Shown piece after piece: positions 5,319 through 11,482 of a DNA stretch of 11,482 nucleotides. Position 1 is the stretch's first letter; each line of letters starts with the position of its first letter. Under the pieces are notes generated by a model. It was not told the DNA's origin. It saw only the letters and a program-made list of their open reading frames with translations, and did no database searches. Source of the stretch: an uncultured Rickettsiales bacterium (GTDB lineage Bacteria > Pseudomonadota > Alphaproteobacteria > Rickettsiales > UBA998); assembly GCA_937982385.1 (NCBI GenBank), contig CALJMC010000122.1, positions 1 to 11,482 on the forward strand. The letters run 5' to 3'. The position numbers and the translations under genes were made by a program.

Positions 5319-7943
5319 TTAATCAACCACCTTGCGCCACCAGCCCTTTTTCTTCGGAGCTTTGGGGTCTACTGGCGTATCCTTTGCCACTTTTTTCGGT
5401 GCAGATTTTTGCGCAGCGGGTTTCTTCTCAGCCGGTTCCACGACGACTTCTTTCGCTGGAGCACTCTTCACCTCAGCTTTTTTAGCAACTGGTTTCTTAG
5501 GTGCAGTCGGCTTTTTAGCAGGTGCGTCAGATTCCGTCTTGGTAACTGTGCTAGATTCAGCCTTAGCAGGAGCTGCTTTGGGTGCATCATTTGCTTCGAC
5601 TTGTGTGGAAGGTGCCTCAGATGATTTCTCATTCTCATTGGCTACATCATTGCGCGGGCCGCGTTCTCCGCGATTACCACGAGGTCCACGACGTCTGCGC
5701 CGACCGCGCGTAGTGCTGCCTTCTTCATTCGTGGTTTCGGTCTTGCCGCCTTCAACTGCTTCAGTTGGTCCAGCTTCCGCTGCACCTTCTTCTTTAGAGG
5801 TGTTATCGGCTTGTTGTGGCTTGTTATCACGGGTATTATTGCGAGGCTTTTTGTTGCGTCCACCGCGTGTGCGCCGTGGCTTCGCATTATCATTACGGTC
5901 AATATTTCCGTTATGTAAAATACGCTCAAGCGTATATTCCGCATTAGGGGATGGGTCTACTTTGATGGTAATTTCAACACCAGATTGCTTTTCAATATCA
6001 GTGATATGCTGACGTGAATGATTGAGCATATAGACTGCCAAATCATTATGCACGCTCAAGCGCAACTCACGATAATTGCCGCCTGCCGCTTCTTTCTCAA
6101 GCACACGAACGGCTTCGATTGCGAGTGACTCTGGTGAGCGCACCATGCCAGTTCCCTCACAACGTGGACACTGGCTAGAGGTGGTTTCAGCCATGCTTGG
6201 ACGCAAGCGCTGACGCGACATTTCCATCAAACCAAAGGAGCTGATACGTGCCATTTGAATTTTTGCACGGTCAGATTTAAGCGCATCTTTCATCGCACGT
6301 TCAACCGCGCGACGATTTTTGCCCTGATACATATCAATAAAATCGATAACAATCAGTCCACCCAAATCACGCAAGCGCATCTGGCGGCCTAATTCTGCGG
6401 CAGCTTCGAGGTTTGTTTTAACGGCTGTTTCCTCAACATTGCGCTCAGATGTGGAACGCCCAGAGTTTACATCGACAGAAATGAGTGCTTCGGTTGGGTT
6501 GATATCGAGATAACCACCCGACTTCAATTTTGCACGTGTTGTATGAATGGATTGCAGCTGTGATTCAATGTCATATTCATAGAAGAGGGGGGTGTCCTCA
6601 GTGTAATGCTTCACTTTTGCAGCATGTGAGGGCATCAAAATCTTCATGAACTCTTTGGCAGTGTTGAACGCTTCTTCACCCTGTACATAGACTTTTTCAA
6701 TGTCGCCATGATAATAATCGCGAATAGAGCGCTTAATCACATCACCTTCTTCATAGACGAGGGCGGGCGCGGTGGAGCTAATCGCTTCCTCACGGATTTG
6801 ATTCCACAATTTAATGAGATATTCATAATCGCGTTTGATATCTGCTTTGGTGCGGTCAATGCCTGCGGTGCGAATAATCGCGCTGATACCGCGTGATTCT
6901 TTAAGTTCAGATGCAATTTCTTTCAAGCGCTTACGGTCATTGCGGTTGGAAATTTTACGTGAAATCCCTCCACCTTTAGAGGAGTTAGGCATTAGCACGC
7001 AATAGCGACCAGGGAGTGAAATATATGTAGAGAGTGACACGCCTTTATTGCCGCGTTCTTCTTTTACCACTTGTACAAGCATGATTTGACCATGCTTGAT
7101 GACTTCTTGAATTTTATAGCGTTTGGTGAAATTACGATTCGATGATTTGCGTTGGTCATCAAGCTCTTCTTCATCATCCATCACTTCAACGTCTGAATTA
7201 TTGTCGTCTGTATCATCGTCATCATCTGCAGCATCATCCGTAGGCGCGGCTTCTTTTTTGGTTGGCTTCTTAGCCGTTTTCTTGTCGTCAGATTCAGCAT
7301 CAGTGTTCGCATCATCTTCAGCGTCTGGATCAGCCTTCTTTTTGCCTTTAGCTGCTGGTTTTTTCTTAGGCTTTTCGTCTTTTGTTTCGTCCTTAGTGTC
7401 CGGCTCTTCAACGATCTTGTCTTCTTCAGTCACCTCTGCACTGACAGCAAGGTCTTCACCTGCTTTGGCGCGTGCTGCAAAGCTGCGCTTGCGACTTTTC
7501 TTTGGCTTATCATCAGATGATCCTTCATCGTCAGCGTCAGCATTTTCGCTGTCCTCGTCCTCATCGTCACTCTTGCCTCGTGGCTTACGACGTGCATTGC
7601 GTTTTTCGTTTGCTTCTTCGCGTGCAGCCTCGCGTTTGTCATCTTCTTCTTGTTGCTGTGCTTCTTCTTCAAGCAGTTTCTGGCGGTCAGCAATAGGGAT
7701 TTGATAATAATCAGGGTGAATCTCTGAAATCGACAGAAATCCTTGCTTGCCACCGCCATATTCGACGAATGCACATTGCAAAGACGGCTCAACGCGCGTG
7801 ATTTTAGCGAGGTAAATATTACTTTTGATTTGTTGGCGTGATGAACTGACAAAGTCGAGTTCATTAATGCGACCTTGTTCGTCGGTCAATACAACGCGTG
7901 TCTCTTCTTCATGAGATGCGTCTACTAGCATGAGTTTAGTCAT
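5319..7943 (-). CDS. rne: Ribonuclease E, alphaproteobacterial type with S1-domain insert
   Basis: This endonuclease starts mRNA decay and processes rRNA and tRNA, as the scaffold of the degradosome. The N-terminus MTKLMLVDASHEEETRV is typical of the class. The S1 domain begins near residue 36, is broken by a Glu/Asp/Lys-rich insert (about 92-272), and resumes at RYKIQEV to about 310. The 5'-phosphate sensor is Arg358-Thr359 (IIRTAGI). The DNase I-like catalytic residues are Asp491 (VDVNSGR) and Asp534 (IDFIDM), matching E. coli Asp303 and Asp346. The zinc link is CPRC (592-595), followed by the small domain. From about 685 the tail is disordered: Arg/Gly- and Lys-rich, with GRRRRRRGPRGNRGERG as a likely RNA-binding patch, ending KKKGWWRKVVD. 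A terminal GWW is the PNPase-binding motif in Caulobacter. GGAG lies 9 nt before the ATG. At 874 aa it is normal in size for the class. Confidence 0.97.
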   Translation of the reverse strand: MTKLMLVDASHEEETRVVLTDEQGRINELDFVSSSRQQIKSNIYLAKITRVEPSLQCAFVEYGGGKQGFLSISEIHPDYYQIPIADRQKLLEEEAQQQEEDDKREAAREEANEKRNARRKPRGKSDDEDEDSENADADDEGSSDDKPKKSRKRSFAARAKAGEDLAVSAEVTEEDKIVEEPDTKDETKDEKPKKKPAAKGKKKADPDAEDDANTDAESDDKKTAKKPTKKEAAPTDDAADDDDDTDDNNSDVEVMDDEEELDDQRKSSNRNFTKRYKIQEVIKHGQIMLVQVVKEERGNKGVSLSTYISLPGRYCVLMPNSSKGGGISRKISNRNDRKRLKEIASELKESRGISAIIRTAGIDRTKADIKRDYEYLIKLWNQIREEAISSTAPALVYEEGDVIKRSIRDYYHGDIEKVYVQGEEAFNTAKEFMKILMPSHAAKVKHYTEDTPLFYEYDIESQLQSIHTTRAKLKSGGYLDINPTEALISVDVNSGRSTSERNVEETAVKTNLEAAAELGRQMRLRDLGGLIVIDFIDMYQGKNRRAVERAMKDALKSDRAKIQMARISSFGLMEMSRQRLRPSMAETTSSQCPRCEGTGMVRSPESLAIEAVRVLEKEAAGGNYRELRLSVHNDLAVYMLNHSRQHITDIEKQSGVEITIKVDPSPNAEYTLERILHNGNIDRNDNAKPRRTRGGRNKKPRNNTRDNKPQQADNTSKEEGAAEAGPTEAVEGGKTETTNEEGSTTRGRRRRRGPRGNRGERGPRNDVANENEKSSEAPSTQVEANDAPKAAPAKAESSTVTKTESDAPAKKPTAPKKPVAKKAEVKSAPAKEVVVEPAEKKPAAQKSAPKKVAKDTPVDPKAPKKKGWWRKVVD

Positions 7944-8446
7944 GATGTGTTACTCCGTGTTAAGTATCCTGCCTTTCTGTATGGTGTGATTGCTTCATAA
8001 CTTATCTCATATCCTCCCCAGCGCAGAGTTTCCACGCGTGGTAGGTTGTTGATGTTTCACATGAAGTATGGTCATAGAGGCTCCACTCTTCTTGAGGGAG
8101 TGCTCCATGCTGAGGGGCGCAGTTTTGTGGCTGCAATCCTCTCTCACGATACAGATTAGCGAATAGGTTGTTTTTAAAATATTGTCTTATGAACCGCGCT
8201 TGTTTGCCATGTGTTTGGCCTTTAAGCGGTGTACATACACCTGCCGCGATGCGCGTCTGTGTGACGCAGCCATGCGTAGGGTATACGATAGGAGACATGC
8301 GAGAATTGTTGAAAAACGTATTTCTCAAATGTCCCGCCAAGGCATGCCGTGCGCTTTGTAGCGCGGCAAAATGCTGTCTCATATTCTTCACTTCAATGCG
8401 ACGCTGGCTTTCTGTGGCTCTAGCGTCCCTCTGATAAATTTATAAC
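7944..8446 (-). promoter_or_regulatory. Long structured 5' leader of rne mRNA (inferred)
   Basis: About 500 bases separate the rne start codon from its best promoter, and no convincing gene lies here. The stretch holds several inverted repeats: CCACGCGTGG (8032-8041); GGTGTA/TACACC (8228-8241); GCGTC/GACGC (8253-8267); a strong interrupted stem at 8346-8367 (GCC..GCGCT/AGCGC..GGC); and GACGCT/AGCGTC (8400-8405, 8422-8427). E. coli rne has a leader of about 360 nt with hairpins that RNase E itself cleaves to autoregulate. A similar role is inferred here from position and structure, not from sequence similarity. An independent small RNA on either strand cannot be excluded. Confidence 0.4.
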
Positions 8447-8452
8447 AGCATA

Positions 8453-8482
8453 ACTATAGACGTCTTTATGCGCTTTAAGCAA
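8453..8482 (-). promoter_or_regulatory. Putative sigma70-type promoter of rne
   Basis: On the minus strand TTGCTT (8477-8482) and TATAGT (8453-8458) are separated by 18 bp and match the -35 and -10 consensus at 4/6 and 5/6. The predicted start is near 8446. No better pair was found closer to the gene. Confidence 0.4.
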
Positions 8483-8537
8483 GCTTTGTTATCATCTATT
8501 TTACAGTTGATATTACCAGTTCACTTTTGAATGCTTT

Positions 8538-8546
8538 TGGTATAGA
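8538..8546 (+). promoter_or_regulatory. Putative extended -10 promoter of amiC
   Basis: TG-G-TATAGA at 8538-8546 fits an extended -10 element. The nearest -35-like sequence, TTCACT (8520-8525), is only 15 bp away. Predicted initiation is near 8553. This leaves about 26 nt before the ATG at 8579 but only about 11 before the ATG at 8564, which favours the downstream start. It lies back to back with the rne promoter. Confidence 0.3.
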
Positions 8547-8578
8547 GGTCAGATATTGAATCAATGTTAGGGTATCTC

Positions 8579-9838
8579 ATGCGACTGTTCTCGCTGTTTT
8601 TAATTTTAAGTGTCATGGTGGCGCCGGCAATGGCAGCAGATACGCCGTCGCTTATTTCACTCGAGTCACGCGAGACTGACACGGCAGACTATTTTGCTAT
8701 TCAAGTGGACACGCCGCTCAAGCATAAAAAAGTATTTATGCTGTATAATCCGCGCAGGTTGGTGCTCGACCTTGAGCGTAGCGATTATGATGATGTGCTT
8801 TTGCCGTCAGATGTGGAATTTGCCTCATCAGTGGTGAGTGATGTGCGTTTTGGAGTGTTTGATGCGACAACGACACGACTTGTCTTCGATTTGAAACGTC
8901 CCATTAGTTCTGTTAATCTTCATCATTTCCCTGCTAAATCTGGCAAGCCTTATCACTTGATGCTGGAGATGAACAGGCAGGAACAAAATGATAATAATAT
9001 TATATATCAAATCAATAAGACAGAAGATGAACATGAAGAATTAGCTGGGGATGCCTCGAGTGAGACAAGCAATGAGTCGCCGCGCCCTCTATTAAAGCCA
9101 GCACGTGATGTGCCGTCAGACGAACATATTGTCCTAGACTCGTCACCTTCACAATGGAGAAACAAAACGCCCATCATTATGATTGACGCCGGGCATGGTG
9201 GCAAAGATCCTGGGGCGACGGGCGGCAAAGCGCAATATGAAAAAGATATCACATTGGCTTATGCGAAATATCTTACCAAAAAGCTGAATCAAACGGGGCG
9301 TTATAGAGCCTTTCTGACACGTCGAGATGATGTGTTTATTCTATTGAGGGAGCGTGTGACCCTTGCGCGTGACGCGGGAGCGGACATCTTTATATCCCTT
9401 CATGCCGATTCGGCTGGCGAGGCATCGGCGCGTGGTCTGTCTGTCTATACAGTATCAGAGAAAGCCTCTGATAAAGAAGCCGCTGCATTGGCCGCTCAAG
9501 AAAACAAGGCAGACGAACTCGATGGTTCGGTGCTCCATAAAGACGCGCAAGTGTCTGACATTCTTATTGATTTGGCGCAACGTGACACTAAGAATAAATC
9601 ATCGCGGCTCGCTGACATTATGGTCGAAGAATTTAAACGCGAAAACATGAAAATGCTGCCTTATCCGCATCGTTATGCAGGTTTCAGGGTGTTGAAAGCG
9701 CATGATATTCCGTCATTGCTTATTGAAATGGGCTTCCTTACCAACCCGACAGATCAGAAATTGCTTAAAACTACAAAATTCAAGAGTCAGATTTCAGGCT
9801 CCATCATTAACGCACTTGACGGTTATTTCGGAAAATAG
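8579..9838 (+). CDS. amiC: Periplasmic N-acetylmuramoyl-L-alanine amidase (AMIN + Amidase_3)
   Basis: This zinc amidase cuts the bond between N-acetylmuramic acid and the stem peptide of peptidoglycan, splitting septal wall during division. Numbering is from the ATG at 8579 (419 aa). A signal peptide covers 1-19 (AMA cut). The AMIN domain at about 25-135 (YNPRRLVLDLERS, TRLVFDLKRP) should target it to the septum. A low-complexity acidic linker runs about 136-190. The Amidase_3 domain is at about 198-416, with zinc ligands His206 (IDAGHGG), Glu221 (YEKDI) and His275 (SLHADS), and catalytic Glu383 (LIEMGF). The segment at about 295-345 probably holds the autoinhibitory helix. I prefer this start because AGGG sits 6 nt upstream and the signal peptide then begins M-R; the ATG at 8564 adds five residues with GAGGT 14 nt away. 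It lies divergent from rne. Confidence 0.93.
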   Translation: MRLFSLFLILSVMVAPAMAADTPSLISLESRETDTADYFAIQVDTPLKHKKVFMLYNPRRLVLDLERSDYDDVLLPSDVEFASSVVSDVRFGVFDATTTRLVFDLKRPISSVNLHHFPAKSGKPYHLMLEMNRQEQNDNNIIYQINKTEDEHEELAGDASSETSNESPRPLLKPARDVPSDEHIVLDSSPSQWRNKTPIIMIDAGHGGKDPGATGGKAQYEKDITLAYAKYLTKKLNQTGRYRAFLTRRDDVFILLRERVTLARDAGADIFISLHADSAGEASARGLSVYTVSEKASDKEAAALAAQENKADELDGSVLHKDAQVSDILIDLAQRDTKNKSSRLADIMVEEFKRENMKMLPYPHRYAGFRVLKAHDIPSLLIEMGFLTNPTDQKLLKTTKFKSQISGSIINALDGYFGK

Positions 9839-9843
9839 ATATT

Positions 9844-9945
9844 ATAGTAGATTCACTTTAGCATTATGGATTGCTTAATCTACTATCCCTCGTGACTACG
9901 AGGGCGCCGCCCATTCGGCGGATTAAAGTGTGTAAGATTTTAATC
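9844..9945. repeat. Cluster of inverted repeats between amiC and the TRIC-family gene
   Basis: Several hairpins are packed together. A perfect 10-bp stem pairs ATAGTAGATT (9844-9853) with AATCTACTAT (9877-9886). Abutting it is CCCTCGT (9887-9893) / ACGAGGG (9898-9904), then CCGCC (9907-9911) / GGCGG (9917-9921), then GATTAAA (9921-9927) / TTTAATC (9939-9945). Alternative pairings exist: CACTTTA (9854-9860) with TAAAGTG (9924-9930), and TAAGAT (9933-9938) with ATCTTA (9943-9948). None is followed by a T run, so these are not standard terminators. Confidence 0.7.
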
Positions 9946-9953
9946 TTAATAAA
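9919..9953 (+). repeat. Left copy of a 35-bp direct repeat flanking the TRIC-family gene
   Basis: This copy aligns without gaps to 10586-10620, 28 of 35 positions being identical by my count. Shared blocks are CGGATT, AGATTTTA and TCTTAATA in the same order and spacing. It ends 14 bases before the GTG start and overlaps the last hairpins of the inverted-repeat cluster. Confidence 0.6.
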
Positions 9954-9967
9954 ACAGGATAAACGCA

Positions 9968-10579
9968 GTGGACATCTTCTCAGCAGCATCATTTATCGGT
10001 AGTGTCGCATTCGCATTGAGTGGGTTTTTCGCAGGCGTGCGCCACAAACTCGATTTTATGGGTATCTTCATTGTCTCGATGCTCACTGCCAATGGCGGCG
10101 GCGCGATTCGTGATGTGTTGGTAGGGCGTACTCCTAATGTGCTGAAAGACATCAATGCGTTTTATTTGGTGTGTGTGGTGATAGCCCTCGCTTGGGTGTT
10201 TAAACTCTATCGTTTTGCGACCTTGGAGCGCAGTGCATGGTTTGTGATGAGTGATGCAGTGGGGTTGGTCGCTTTTGGTTTAACGGGTGCGATTATTGGT
10301 ATTGAAGCAGAGCTAACCATCTTTGGAGTCATGGTATTATCATTTTTGACCGCTAGTGGCGGCGGCATTATTCGTGATTTGATGGTGAATGAAATCCCCT
10401 CTATTCTCAATAGTGATTTTTATGGTAGTGTTGCCATTCTTATCGCCTTGTCGCTCTATGGCTTGGAACAGCTCGCTATGCGCACCGAAACCAACATGGC
10501 CATTGTTCTTATAATCGCTCTGGTGATACGTTTGGTTGCGTGGCATAAAGAATGGCAGCTCCCAAGAGCTAACTTTTAG
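9968..10579 (+). CDS. TRIC/UPF0126-family inner-membrane protein (putative cation channel)
   Basis: This polytopic inner-membrane protein of 203 aa has the usual length for the bacterial TRIC (trimeric intracellular cation channel) family, also called UPF0126 or YicG-like. Two homologous halves each carry the family's glycine-rich motif: TANGGGAIRD (40-49) and TASGGGIIRD (128-137), each followed by a short Pro-containing loop. Hydrophobic segments near 4-22, 31-45, 62-81, 93-112, 116-131, 150-168 and 177-192 fit the 3+3+1 helix plan. Prokaryotic TRICs conduct potassium or other monovalent cations in vitro, but the role in the cell is not settled. The start is GTG (written as Met), with CAGGA 8 nt upstream. 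It lies between amiC and mrcA, genes normally next to each other in this class, and is flanked by a direct repeat. It probably has its own promoter. Confidence 0.9.
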   Translation: MDIFSAASFIGSVAFALSGFFAGVRHKLDFMGIFIVSMLTANGGGAIRDVLVGRTPNVLKDINAFYLVCVVIALAWVFKLYRFATLERSAWFVMSDAVGLVAFGLTGAIIGIEAELTIFGVMVLSFLTASGGGIIRDLMVNEIPSILNSDFYGSVAILIALSLYGLEQLAMRTETNMAIVLIIALVIRLVAWHKEWQLPRANF

Positions 10580-10585
10580 TCTGAG

Positions 10586-10620
10586 CGGATTGCAATCTGT
10601 GAGATTTTACTCTTAATACA
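10586..10620 (+). repeat. Right copy of the 35-bp direct repeat flanking the TRIC-family gene
   Basis: It begins seven bases after the TRIC-family stop codon and ends about 45 bases before mrcA. It matches 9919-9953 at 28 of 35 positions. Being upstream of mrcA as the left copy is upstream of the TRIC gene, it may be a shared regulatory element rather than an insertion scar. Confidence 0.6.
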
Positions 10621-10639
10621 CTATTATAGACTAGTAACG

Positions 10640-10659
10640 CGCATCACAATGCGTATAAT
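10640..10659 (+). promoter_or_regulatory. Putative mrcA promoter with operator-like inverted repeat
   Basis: TATAAT at 10654-10659 is a perfect -10 hexamer, ending six bases before the mrcA ATG. Transcription would start at or next to that ATG. Directly upstream is an inverted repeat, CGCAT (10640-10644) / ATGCG (10649-10653), with a 4-base spacer, lying in the -35/-10 spacer where a repressor or activator could sit. The -35 position (CTAGTA) is poor. Confidence 0.45.
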
Positions 10660-10665
10660 TCACAT

Positions 10666-11482
10666 ATGACATTTCTGAAATTTATATCTGCATTATTCTT
10701 CTCATGGGGGCTGACCAATTTTATTATTGGCAGCATGGTGCTGATTGCCGGTTTTCACCATTTCAGCCAAGATTTACCCGATTACACTGCCTTGGCAGAA
10801 TATAATCCCTCGGGCATGACGCGTGTCTATGCGGGGAGTGGTAAATTGATGGGTGAATATGCGCAAGAGAAGCGCATTTTTATGCCGTTGGTGGATATGC
10901 CGCGCCGCGTGGTGAATGCCTTTGTGGCGGCGGAGGATAAAACATTCTATCACAATCAAGGGATTGATCCTTATGGGGTTGCCCGTGCAGTGATTGAAAA
11001 TGTGAAGAATCTTGTGCGCTCGAATAAATCATTGGTGGGTGGTTCGACCATTACCCAGCAGGTGGTTAAGAATATGCTGCTTACCTCTGAAAAAACCTTT
11101 GACCGTAAAATCAAAGAGGCGATTTTGGCGCTGCGCATTACCACGGCCTACAGCAAAGATAAAATCATGGAGATTTATCTTAATGAAATTTATTTGGGTA
11201 TGGGCGCCTATGGTGTCGCATCAGCCGCCCAACGCTATTTTGACAAAACGCTTGATGAGTTGAGCACGGAAGAAATAGGGTTGCTCGCGGCGATGCCTAA
11301 ATCTCCTGTGGGGCTTGATCCGCGCCGCAATTATGATGGGGCAATCGCCCGCCGCAACTATGTATTGGAGCGTATGCGTGAGGATGGCTATATCAATGTA
11401 TCCGAGGCAGAACGCGCAAAAACGGTCGATATTAAACTGGGAAATCGTGACGACATTGAAACGGTGCGTGGCGGTTATTTCG
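10666..11482 (+). CDS. mrcA: Class A penicillin-binding protein 1A, N-terminal part (runs off the window)
   Basis: This inner-membrane enzyme polymerises lipid II (glycosyltransferase) and, in the part beyond the window, cross-links peptides (transpeptidase). The 272 codons present are open to the last base. A short cytoplasmic start is followed by one membrane anchor (about 10-31). The GT51 domain runs from about 55 to 225. Motif 1 is EDKTFYHNQGID with catalytic Glu90, motif 2 is GGSTITQQ (125-132), motif 3 is RKIKEAILALRI with Glu151, motif 4 is KIMEIYLNEIYLG (166-178), and AAMPKSP (208-214) closes it. Motif 1 reads FYHNQG where most members have FxxHxG, with the His one place early, a small deviation. 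No Shine-Dalgarno is seen before the ATG, and the -10 position suggests a leaderless mRNA. It follows the TRIC-family gene by 86 bp and works on the same substrate as AmiC. Confidence 0.94.
   Translation, partial: MTFLKFISALFFSWGLTNFIIGSMVLIAGFHHFSQDLPDYTALAEYNPSGMTRVYAGSGKLMGEYAQEKRIFMPLVDMPRRVVNAFVAAEDKTFYHNQGIDPYGVARAVIENVKNLVRSNKSLVGGSTITQQVVKNMLLTSEKTFDRKIKEAILALRITTAYSKDKIMEIYLNEIYLGMGAYGVASAAQRYFDKTLDELSTEEIGLLAAMPKSPVGLDPRRNYDGAIARRNYVLERMREDGYINVSEAERAKTVDIKLGNRDDIETVRGGYF

Noticed and set aside
5332..6012. 226-codon plus-strand ORF opposite the RNase E C-terminal tail
   Set aside because: It is exactly antisense to the Lys/Ala/Pro-rich tail, and its Ser/Phe/Leu-rich product is what the reverse strand of such codons gives. 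No domain or ribosome site was seen.
7123..7704. 193-codon plus-strand ORF made almost wholly of Ser, Ala and Phe
   Set aside because: It mirrors the Asp/Glu/Lys codons of the RNase E S1 insert. The low-complexity product has no recognisable feature.
8002..8391. 129-codon minus-strand ORF in the rne leader (GTG start)
   Set aside because: It has no family resemblance, hydrophobic pattern or convincing ribosome site, and many Cys, His and Thr typical of random translation. A leader peptide is not excluded.
8168..8434. 88-codon plus-strand ORF upstream of amiC
   Set aside because: It is Cys-rich random-looking sequence overlapping leader hairpins, with no domain and no good Shine-Dalgarno.
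8558..8562. GANTC (CcrM methylation) site at the amiC start, and another at 9850-9854
   Set aside because: GANTC is expected about once per 256 bases, so two intergenic sites mean little without conservation.
9887..9921. Tandem GC-rich hairpins as the amiC intrinsic terminator
   Set aside because: No T run follows either hairpin, so they do not meet the standard for a Rho-independent terminator and are listed as repeats instead.

Overview
The window looks like chromosome from an alphaproteobacterium with moderate GC content (judged by eye, not computed). The strongest pointer is the RNase E gene, whose N-terminus, long insert inside the S1 domain and C-terminal GWW tail are typical of that class. 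It sits beside a periplasmic cell-wall amidase and a class A penicillin-binding protein, a conserved alphaproteobacterial cluster (rne, amiC, mrcA). I cannot assign a genus.

Layout. Positions 40-210 fold like a 6S RNA. A type IV prepilin-like gene follows (267-1039). Its last 48 codons are cut off by a one-base frameshift at an A6 run, and a CtrA-type box (TTAA-N7-TTAA) plus an extended -10 lie just upstream. Three envelope genes then run on the minus strand: an OmpA-family peptidoglycan-binding protein with its own intrinsic terminator, a DsbA-family oxidoreductase, and an M48 metalloprotease with TPRs (BepA-like). A PLP aminotransferase diverges from the protease gene. A REP-like hairpin separates the aminotransferase from the convergent RNase E gene. 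Upstream of RNase E is a gene-free stretch of about 620 bases, probably its long structured mRNA leader plus the back-to-back promoters of rne and amiC. On the plus strand follow amiC (AMIN + Amidase_3), a TRIC/UPF0126 membrane protein, and the 5' part of mrcA (PBP1A), which runs off the window end.

How it fits together. Most genes serve the envelope. OmpA-like anchors the outer membrane to peptidoglycan and carries the cysteine pair that is disulfide-bonded in E. coli OmpA. DsbA-like could form such bonds, and the BepA-like protease would deal with misassembled outer-membrane proteins. AmiC cleaves septal peptidoglycan and PBP1A makes it. RNase E and 6S RNA are global RNA-level regulators.

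The least ordinary parts are non-coding. They are the cluster of inverted repeats between amiC and the TRIC gene, a 35-bp imperfect direct repeat flanking the TRIC gene, an apparently leaderless mrcA, two perfect CtrA-type boxes in intergenic DNA, and the long rne leader. I found no CRISPR array, tRNA, rRNA, transposase or clear new defence system.
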